Source of the DNA: DASQFQ01 sp038327685
GTDB lineage: Bacteria > Actinomycetota > Thermoleophilia > Solirubrobacterales > Solirubrobacteraceae
Reading direction: 5' to 3'
DNA: 64,000 bases
NCBI GenBank assembly: GCA_038327685.1
Contig: JBBQLH010000001.1
Location: 34,063 to 98,062, forward strand
The position numbers and the translations under genes are program-made. Of this stretch, positions 57,750 to 64,000 are shown in pieces. The notes under the pieces are model-generated. The model was given only the letters and a program-made list of their open reading frames with translations. It made no database searches and had not been told where the DNA came from. Within the stretch, counting starts at the first letter, position 1. The number at the start of each line of letters is the position of its first letter.

Positions 57750-58699
57750 ATGCGGTCATTCCGCGTCTTCCTGCTCGCCACGCTCTCCCTGCTCTGCGCG
57801 GCCGTCCCCGCGTCCGCCGTCGTGCCACCGCTGTCCGACGCTGTGATGCCGGCCAACGTCGAGCACCTCGGCTCGATCAAGGAGGACGTGGGCCTCACCA
57901 CGGGCGCCAAGGTCGTCGGCGACCGCATGTTCGTGACGTCCGGCAAGAATATCTCGATCCACGACATCTCCGACCCGGCGGCCCCGAAGCCGCTCGGCGG
58001 GATGAAGGCGAACATCGCCTGGGAGAACGAGGAGGTGCCGACCCACGGCAAGGTGCTGGCGGTCGCGAGCGACTTCTACTCCGTCGGCGTCCCGGAGTGC
58101 GTCGCGGCGATGGCGGCGACGGGCTGCGTGCAGTTCTTCGACGTGCGCGACCCGGCCAACATCAAACAGGTCGGCACGATCCCGATCGCCAACCACACGG
58201 CCGAGTGCGTGCTCGACTGCCAGTACCTCTACGGTCGCGCCGGCACGATCATCGGCGCCCGCGGGATCCTCGACGGCACGCCGCCGAAGGTGATCGGGAA
58301 CTGGATCGACACCCGACGTTCCACGACGGCGGCCTGGTGGCGATCTCGGAGTACGAGGACGGCGTCCGCTTCCTGCAGATCACGCCCGACGGCAAGATCC
58401 AGGAGCAGGGGTACTTCCTGTCGCTCGGCAGCTCCTCCTCCTCGCCCAAGTGGGCGGGCAAGGACGACGTCCTCTACTCGATCGACTACCAGCGCGGGAT
58501 CGACATCCTGCGCTGGAAGGGCGAGCACTACGTGCCCGGCGCGGCCGCGGAGTCCGGCCGGGTCGGCGGCACCAACGGCGTCACGCCGCCGGTGGCCCCG
58601 AGCGCCGCGCAGGCCGCGCGGCGCGACGCGCTGGCCAAGCAGCTGAGCGCCACCGGGTGGTCGCCCGGGCTCTGCGTGCTGGCGGCCGGCTCCGCCTGA
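57750..58699 (+). pseudogene. LVIVD-repeat secreted protein, frameshifted and shortened
   Basis: From ATG 57750: a signal peptide (FRVFLLATLSLLCAAVPASA), then NVEHLGSIKEDVGLTTGAKVVGDRMFVTSGKNISIHDISDP, the pattern of LVIVD propeller repeats. After GNWIDT (about 58310) the frame is lost. In another frame the protein continues (FHDGGLVAISEYEDGVRFLQ, then DDVLYSIDYQRGIDILRWKG) to TGA 58699. Family members I recall are 100 or so residues longer at this join, so a deletion and not a single-base slip is likely. The N-terminal part alone is about 190 residues. Confidence 0.65.
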
Positions 58700-58865
58700 C
58701 GCCGGCGTCCGTGGAGCGTCGCGAACGATGCGCGGCGATGAGGCCGCGCCCGCTCGCGCCATGACGACTTCCTTCGTCGTCCAGCAGCACCGCGCGACCA
58801 CGCACGGCGAGGGCCCGGTCGGCAGCCGGCCGGAGTCGGTCGTGAGCGGCAGGACGCTCGACGAC

Positions 58866-60078
58866 CTAAGACGCGACGACGCCGGCGATCGCGGCGTTGG
58901 CGAAGTTGACCAATGAGCCCGCGAGCAGCGCCTTGAGACCGAGGCGCGCGACCTCGCCGCGGCGCTCCGGCGCCAGCCCGCCGATCGCGCCGATCTGGAT
59001 CGCGATCGAGGCGAAGTTCGCGAAGCCGGCGAGCGCGAACGTGACGATGACGACGGTCTGGTGGGACAGCGACTTCACCTTCGGGCCGAAGTCGGAGTAG
59101 GCGACGAACTCGTTGAGCACGGTCTTCTCCCCGATGAAGGTGCCCGCCTTGGCGGCCTCGTCCCACGGCACCCCGATCAGCCACGCCACGGGCGCGAACG
59201 CCCAGCCGAGCACCCTTGGAAGGTGAGGCCGTCGTAGCCGAACCAGTCGCCGACGCCGCCAGGAGGCCGTTGGCGAGCGCGATCAGGGAGATGAAGGCGA
59301 TCAGCAGGCAGCCGACGATCACCGCGATCCGCCCGCCGCTGATCGCACCGCGGGCGGTCGCGTCGATCACGTTCGCGGACTCCGTGTCGCGGACGTCGCG
59401 GACGCCGCCCTCGCTCGCCGGCTCCTCCGTCTCGGGGAACATGATCTTGGCCATGTAGAGCGCGGCGGGCGCGTTCATCACGGTGGCCGCGAGCAGGAAC
59501 GGCAGCGGCGCGCCGAGCAGCGCGTAGCCGACCAGCGTCGAGCCCGCTACGGAGGCGAAGCCGGCCGTCATCACCACGAACAGCTCCGAGCGGGTGAGGC
59601 GGTTGAGGTAGGACTGGATCATCAGCGGCGCCTCGGACTGCCCGAGGAAGATGACGGTCGCCGCGTAGAGCGACTCGACCTTGGTCGTGTGCATGGCCCA
59701 GGAGATCGCGCCGCCGACGATCTCGACGATCCACTGGATGACGCGCAGGTAGTAGAGCATGCCGACGAGGGCGCCGATGAAGATGATCACCGGCAGCACC
59801 TGCAGCGCGAAGATCGTCTCCTTCTTGTCGGCCACGAGCTTGCCGAACAGGAAGTCGATCCCGGCGTTGGTGTAGTCGATCAGCGCCTTGACCTGGCCGG
59901 AGACGAAGTCGAGCACGTCCTTGCCGACCGACCAGCGCAGCACGAGCACGGCGAAGGCGATCTGGACGCTCAGCCCGACCACGACGGTCCGCCACGGGAT
60001 CCGCGAGCGGTGGTTGGACGCGAGGAACGCGACGCCGAGGATGACCAGGAGGCCGAGCAGGCCGCGCAGCCCGCTCAT
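58866..60078 (-). CDS. Concentrative nucleoside transporter (NupC/CNT family), with two frameshifts
   Basis: From ATG 60078 the frame gives the first 275 residues: LLGLLVILGVAFLASNHRSRIPWR, LQVLPVIIFIGALVGMLYYL, MHTTKVESLYAATVIFLGQSEAPLMIQSYLN (the CNT substrate motif). Near 59260 the frame slips; VGDWFGYDGLTFQ is found in a second frame. Near 59213 it slips again, and GWAFAPVAWLIGVPWDEAAKAG, IGEKTVLNEFVAY and LAGFANFASIAIQIGAIGGLAPERR follow to TAA-type end at 58866. Restored length about 404, normal for CNT. It would import nucleosides with Na+ or H+. Overlaps the mutase gene stop (ATGA). Confidence 0.78.
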
Positions 60079-61727
60079 GCGCCGAGCACCTCGGTCAGCT
60101 CGGCGCGCAGCGCGGCCAGCTGCTCGCGGCCTCGGGCAGGTCGCCGGCGACGACCTCCAGGTAGCACTTGAGCTTCGGCTCGGTCCCGCTGGGGCGGACG
60201 ACGACGCGCACGTCGGGCGCACGCAGGATCAGCACCTCGGCGCGGGGCGGCGGGCCGCTCCCGGCGGCCAGGTCGTCGAGCGCGTCCAGCGGCCGCCCGA
60301 GCAGCGTCGCGGGCGGCTGTGCGCGCAGGCGAGCCATGATCCGCCCCATCCGCTCCGGGCCGTCCCGCGCCTTCGAGCTCGAGCGTGACCTGATCCGTCG
60401 CGTGCGCGCCGTAGCGAGCCGCGATCGCCTCGAGGCGGTCTGCGAGCGATCGCCCGGCGCGCTTCTCGGTCGCGGCGAGCTGCGCCATGACGAGCGCCGC
60501 GGAGATGCCGTCCTTGTCGCGCACGACGTCGGAGACCGTGTACCCGAGCGCCTCCTCGTAGGCCAGCAGCAGGCGGTGCCCGGGCGCCTCGGCGATTGCG
60601 CGCATCATCCACTTGAAGCCGGTGAGCGTCTCGGCGTAGCGGGCGCCGGCGGCCGCGGCCATGCCGCCGAGCAGCGTGGAGGAGGCGACGGTCGTGACGA
60701 GCAGCGCGCGCCGCCGGTCCGCGCAGTGCTCGAGTTGGAAGTCGGCGAGCAGCGCGCCGATCTCGTTCCCGTTCAGGCGGCGCCAGCCCCCGGGGCCCGG
60801 GATGGCGACGGCCAGGCGGTCGGCGTCGGGGTCGTTGGCGAGCATCACGTCGGCGCCGTGCTCCGCCGCCGCGGCCAGCGCGAGGTCCAGCGTCCCCTCC
60901 TCCTCGGGGTTGGGCCGCGCCACGGTCGGGAAGTCGGGATCGGGCTGCGCCTGCTCGGCGACGACGTGGGGCGCCGGGAAGCCGGCGCGGTCCAGCGCCT
61001 CCAGGCACAACCGCGCGCCGACGCCGTGCAGCGGCGTGTAGACGATCCGCACGTCGCGGGCGTCGGCGGCGGGCAGCGCCGCGAGGATGGCGGCCAGGTA
61101 GGCGTCGGCGGCGTCCGCCGGCTCGCCGCCGTCGCCGAGTGGCAGCGCGACGGGCGGGCCGGCGCGCTCGATCGCGGCCGCGATCTGCTCGTCGGCCGGC
61201 GGCGCGATCTGGGCGCCGTCGCCGAGGTAGACCTTGTAGCCGTTGTCCTGCGGCGGGTTGTGGCTGGCGGTGATCATCACGCCCGCCGCGCAGCCGAGCC
61301 GGCGGACCGCGAACGCCAGCAGCGGCGTCGGCGCGAGCGGCGGCAGCCGATACGTGCGCAGCCCGGCGCCGGAGAACACCGCTGCCGCCTCGGCCGCGAA
61401 GCGCTGCGAGCCATGGCGCGCGTCGTGGCCCACCACGACGCCCGCGTCGCGCGCGCCCGCGACCGCGGCGAGCAGGTGGTGAGCGAGCCCCGCGCTCGCG
61501 CGCCGCACGGTGGCGACGTTCATCCGCGACGGCCCGGCCCCGAGCCGGCCACGCAGCCCCGCCGTCCCGAAGCTCAACCCGTGCGCGAAGCGCTCGGCGA
61601 GCTCCTCCCACGCCGCGTGCTCGAGCAGCTCGCCCAGCTCCGCCCGCGTCACCGGGTCGGGGTCGCCGGAGATCCACGCGTCGACCCGCGTGCGCAGCGT
61701 GTCCGTCGTCGCGCCGGCTCCCACCAT
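60075..61727 (-). CDS. Phosphohexomutase-family enzyme (phosphogluco/phosphomannomutase-like, possibly phosphopentomutase), with two compensating frameshifts
   Basis: From ATG 61727: FGTAGLRGRLGAGPSRMN, phosphoserine loop GVMITASHNPPQDNGYKVY, metal loop MLANDPDADRLAVAIP, sugar loop LTGFKWMMRAIAE, and EEALGYTV. Near 60358 the frame slips and the last domain (RMGRIMARLRAQP, VVVRPSGTEPKLKCYLEV phosphate loop) is in another frame; near 60120 the original frame returns. Restored length 550. A position beside a nucleoside transporter and thymidine phosphorylase suggests conversion of (deoxy)ribose 1-phosphate to the 5-phosphate, as large PGM2-like mutases can do. Because the shifts compensate, sequencing error is possible. 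Confidence 0.82.
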   Translation of the reverse strand: MVGAGATTDTLRTRVDAWISGDPDPVTRAELGELLEHAAWEELAERFAHGLSFGTAGLRGRLGAGPSRMNVATVRRASAGLAHHLLAAVAGARDAGVVVGHDARHGSQRFAAEAAAVFSGAGLRTYRLPPLAPTPLLAFAVRRLGCAAGVMITASHNPPQDNGYKVYLGDGAQIAPPADEQIAAAIERAGPPVALPLGDGGEPADAADAYLAAILAALPAADARDVRIVYTPLHGVGARLCLEALDRAGFPAPHVVAEQAQPDPDFPTVARPNPEEEGTLDLALAAAAEHGADVMLANDPDADRLAVAIPGPGGWRRLNGNEIGALLADFQLEHCADRRRALLVTTVASSTLLGGMAAAAGARYAETLTGFKWMMRAIAEAPGHRLLLAYEEALGYTVSDVVRDKDGISAALVMAQLAATEKRAGRSLADRLEAIAARYGAHATDQVTLELEGAGRPGADGADHGSPARTAARDAARAAAGRARRPGRRERPAAPRRGADPACARRARRRPPQRDRAEAQVLPGGRRRRPARGREQLAALRAELTEVLGA

Positions 61728-61735
61728 GCTGTGGC

Positions 61736-61741
61736 AGGGTA
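61736..61741 (-). promoter_or_regulatory. -10 box upstream of the mutase gene
   Basis: TACCCT on the minus strand lies 8 nt before ATG 61727. The divergent deoA start is at 61749, so the promoters of the two gene sets must overlap. Confidence 0.4.
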
Positions 61742-61748
61742 CGCCCGC

Positions 61749-63065
61749 ATGCACGCCGTCGACGTCATCGCCGCCAAGCGCGACGGCGAGGAGCTGCCGG
61801 CCGAGACGCTGCGCGAGTTCGTGCTCGCGTACACCCGCGACGACGTCGCCGACTACCAGATGGCCGCCTTCCTGATGGCGGGCTATCTCAACGGCTTCTC
61901 GCGCGCGGAGGCGGTCGCGCTCACCGCCGCGATGGTGGCCTCGGGCGACGAGCTCGACCTCTCGCGGCTCTCCGGCCCGACCGTCGACAAGCACTCCACC
62001 GGCGGCGTCGGCGACGGCACGACGCTCGTCGTCGCCCCGCTCGCCGCCGCGCTCGGCATGCAGGTGGTCAAGCTGTCCGGCCGCGGGCTCGGCCACACCG
62101 GCGGCACGCTGGACAAGCTCGACGCGATCCCGGGCATGCGCACCGAGCTGGCCGGCGACGAGCTGATCGCCCAGGTCGAGGCGATCGGCCTCGCCGTCTG
62201 CGCGCAGACCGCCGACCTCGTCCCGGCCGACAAGGCGATGTACGCGCTGCGCGACGTGACCGCGACGGTCGACGACATCGCGCTGATCGCCTCGAGCATA
62301 ATGAGCAAGAAGCTGGCCGGCGGCGCGGACGCCATCCTGCTCGACGTCAAGACCGGCTCGGGCGCGTTCATGAAGGACATCGACGCCGCGCGCGAGCTGG
62401 CCGAGCTGTGCGTCGCGCTCGGCGAGGACAACCGCCGCGCGACCGGCGCGCTCATCACCGACATGAGCCAGCCGCTGGCCGACGCCGTCGGCAACGCGAG
62501 CGAGGTGTGCGAGGCGATCGAGGTCCTGCGCGGGGAGCGGACGGGGCGCTTCGCCGACCTCTGCGTCGCGCTCGCCGGGCGCATGGCCGTGCTGGCCGGG
62601 GTCGCCGAGAGCGGGGATCAGGGCGACGAGCTGGCGCGCCGGGCGCTCGGGAGCGGCGCCGCCCTGGAGCGCTTCCGCGCGTTCGTCGAGTCGCAGGGCG
62701 GCGACCCGCGGGTCGTCGACGATCCCTCGCTGCTGCCCCGCGCCGCTGTCTCCCATGCGGTGCGCGCCGGGCGCGACGGCTGGCTCGAGTCCGTCGACGC
62801 CGAGGCCATCGGGCGCGCCGCGGCGGGCGTCGGCGCGGGCCGGCAGCGCAAGGAGGACACGATCGACCTCGGTGTCGGCATCGACTTCCTGGTCCGGGTC
62901 GGGGACGAGGTCGGCGGCGACGCCGTCATCGCGCGCGTGCAGGCCGGCGACGAGGCGAGCGCCGAGGCAGCGGGCCGCGAGGTTCTCGCCGCGCTGACCT
63001 GGTCGGACGCGCCGGTGGACGCGCCACCGCTGGTGCACGCCGTGGTCGGGTCGCGGCTGGGCTAG
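61749..63065 (+). CDS. deoA: Thymidine (pyrimidine-nucleoside) phosphorylase
   Basis: 438 residues. The family signature is complete: LSRLSGPTVDKHSTGGVGDGTTLVVAPLAAALG (phosphate and sugar site), LSGRGLGHTGGTLDKLDAIPGMRTEL, ASSIMSKKLAGGADAILLDVKTGSGAFMK, and the C-terminal RQRKEDTIDLGVGIDFLVRVGDEV barrel-sandwich domain. It splits thymidine, deoxyuridine or uridine with phosphate to give the base and sugar 1-phosphate. Divergent from a mutase and a CNT nucleoside transporter, making a nucleoside-salvage unit. Length matches the family. Confidence 0.95.
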   Translation: MHAVDVIAAKRDGEELPAETLREFVLAYTRDDVADYQMAAFLMAGYLNGFSRAEAVALTAAMVASGDELDLSRLSGPTVDKHSTGGVGDGTTLVVAPLAAALGMQVVKLSGRGLGHTGGTLDKLDAIPGMRTELAGDELIAQVEAIGLAVCAQTADLVPADKAMYALRDVTATVDDIALIASSIMSKKLAGGADAILLDVKTGSGAFMKDIDAARELAELCVALGEDNRRATGALITDMSQPLADAVGNASEVCEAIEVLRGERTGRFADLCVALAGRMAVLAGVAESGDQGDELARRALGSGAALERFRAFVESQGGDPRVVDDPSLLPRAAVSHAVRAGRDGWLESVDAEAIGRAAAGVGAGRQRKEDTIDLGVGIDFLVRVGDEVGGDAVIARVQAGDEASAEAAGREVLAALTWSDAPVDAPPLVHAVVGSRLG

Positions 63066-63230
63066 ACCAGTCCGCGGTCGGACATCAGGCCGAACGTCTG
63101 TTTGCGCACCGGACGGCCGGGAGAGGCTTAAACGTAAGGACACGCCGGATTCTCCGCGCGTCCCTTCATGGGCTGGCGGCACCGCAGCTCCGTATCCCTC
63201 GAACATCCCAACTTGACGGAGGCCGGCCAT

Positions 63231-64000
63231 ATGAGTCGATCCGAGCAGAAGGTCGTGCAGTACCTCAATGAAGCCCACGCGAGCGAGATGGCTCTCGTGC
63301 GCGTGCTGCAGTCGCAGATCGCGATGACGCCCCGCGGGACGTACCGCAGCGGGCTGGAGACCCACCTGCGCGAGACGCGCGGCCACGCCGAGCGCGTGCA
63401 GCAGCGGCTCGGCGAGCTGGGCCAGGGCGGCAACCCGCTGCAGTTCCTGGGCGGCGTCGCCCAGAGCGTCGCCGGGCAGGCGCTCGCGCTGGCCAAGACG
63501 CCGCTCGATCTCGTGCGCGGCTCCGGCGGCGAGGAGAAGGTGCTCAAGAACGCCAAGGACGCCTGCGCCACGGAGGCGCTGGAGATCGCGACCTACACGT
63601 CGATCGAGCGGCTCGCCCGCTCCGTCGGTGACGAGGACACGGCGAAGCTGGCCGCCTCGATCCGCGCCGACGAGGAGAAGATGCTCGAGCGGATCCTGCG
63701 CGAGATCCCGAAGCTCACCGGAACGGTCGTGGGCGCCGACATCGAGGGCGATCCGTCCTACGAGATCACCAAGACGGGCGCGGCCGACGCGGCGCGCAAG
63801 ACCGGGAAGGCCGCTGCGAAGACGGCGCGCAAGACCGGCGCCAGGGCCAAGCGCACCACGCGCCAGGCGCGCAAGGTGCCGGGCGTCGCGCAGGCCGAGG
63901 GCCAGGTCAAGGGCGCCGTCGCGTCGGAGTCCGACCTCGCGATCGCGGGCTACGACAAGCTGACCGCGGAGGAGATCGTCGCCAAGCTCTCCGACCTGTC
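63231..64000 (+). CDS. DUF892 (YciE/YciF) ferritin-like protein, cut by window end
   Basis: From ATG 63231 with GGAGG upstream; 256 residues are visible and the frame is open at 64000. Residues 5-165 form a four-helix ferritin-like domain: KVVQYLNEAHASEMALVRVLQSQ, LETHLRETRGHAERVQQRL, ATEALEIATYTSIERLARSVGDEDTA and SIRADEEKMLERILREIP, carrying the Glu/His residues of a di-iron site. A Lys/Ala/Arg/Thr-rich linker follows (about 185-225), then IAGYDKLTAEEIVAKL, a short helical module often seen at the end of such proteins in this group. Likely an iron or stress-related protein. Confidence 0.85.
   Translation, partial: MSRSEQKVVQYLNEAHASEMALVRVLQSQIAMTPRGTYRSGLETHLRETRGHAERVQQRLGELGQGGNPLQFLGGVAQSVAGQALALAKTPLDLVRGSGGEEKVLKNAKDACATEALEIATYTSIERLARSVGDEDTAKLAASIRADEEKMLERILREIPKLTGTVVGADIEGDPSYEITKTGAADAARKTGKAAAKTARKTGARAKRTTRQARKVPGVAQAEGQVKGAVASESDLAIAGYDKLTAEEIVAKLSDL

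Noticed and set aside
63090..63150. GTTT-N15-GGGAGA upstream of the DUF892 gene as an alternative-sigma (SigB/SigF-like) promoter
   Set aside because: The -10 half differs from the GGGTAT consensus and the distance to the start codon is long, so support is too weak to annotate.
1..64000. tRNA, rRNA, CRISPR arrays, transposases or integrases
   Set aside because: No T-loop-like tRNA patterns outside coding frames, no repeat-spacer arrays and no DDE or recombinase motifs were seen. Detection by eye is limited.

Overview
The window is about 73% GC, densely packed, uses many GTG starts, and has start/stop overlaps (ATGA, GTGA, CTGA) at many gene junctions. Gene content (DedA, c-di-GMP, GntR/MocR, FGGY kinases, hyuAB, DUF892 ferritin-like) and TANNNT-N7-RTG leaderless starts point to a high-GC actinobacterium. 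The order Solirubrobacterales (Thermoleophilia) is my best guess. That is inference from style and content; no rRNA or other marker is present. I see no tRNA, rRNA, CRISPR array, transposase or prophage.

Layout. 1-16 kb: a LolA-like secreted protein (cut by the window edge), DedA, a glycosyltransferase, a two-component system divergent from a lipoprotein/ABC-exporter operon with helically phased TTGACC repeats between them, a membrane spermidine-synthase-like protein, a GGDEF/HD-GYP protein, and an ArsR regulator with a perfect 24-bp palindrome at its start, followed by an SRPBCC-RibD fusion.

16-33.5 kb is the centrepiece. It is a run of leftward genes broken only by one rightward TIM-barrel gene. 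The left half is a polyol/glycerol module: glpK, glpD, a second FGGY kinase, GntR and a zinc alcohol dehydrogenase. The right half is a bacterial microcompartment (BMC) operon: glutamine amidotransferase, class III aminotransferase (probable phospho-lyase), CoA-acylating aldehyde dehydrogenase, BMC-T, a small unknown protein, BMC-P, BMC-H, BMC-T, amino-alcohol kinase, SDR and GntR, followed by an APC permease. Gene order matches the mycobacterial/rhodococcal aminopropanol-type (RMM) compartment as I recall it. Predicted flow is uptake, kinase, phospho-lyase releasing ammonia and phosphate, aldehyde, acyl-CoA. The two halves share a 13-bp operator, GTTGTCC(G/T)ACAAC, which suggests one regulon.

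33.5-52 kb: a very large BNR-repeat secreted protein, a membrane sensor-like protein, and a decayed stretch (MarR/GbsR regulator, drug ABC transporter and Ig-like fragment with several frameshifts). Then come an orphan DUF4157 protein, small genes, gene fragments, a divergent MocR/MFS pair with back-to-back leaderless promoters, a possible structured RNA, a frameshifted LysR beside a gutted EamA transporter, an SDR and a PPOX-fold protein.

52-64 kb: a TSUP exporter, hyuA-hyuB with a CTG-started amidotransferase, a broken LVIVD-repeat protein, a nucleoside-salvage group (CNT transporter, phosphohexomutase-family enzyme, thymidine phosphorylase), and a DUF892 ferritin-like protein cut by the window end.

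Two cautions. Single-base frameshifts cluster at 39.3-41.4 kb and 58.3-60.4 kb, with one more at 50.1 kb, and could be sequence errors. Several genes (cupin at 15.9 kb, EamA at 50.4 kb, ABC ATPase at 40 kb, LVIVD at 58 kb) look internally deleted compared with their families. All family assignments were made by eye without database searches.
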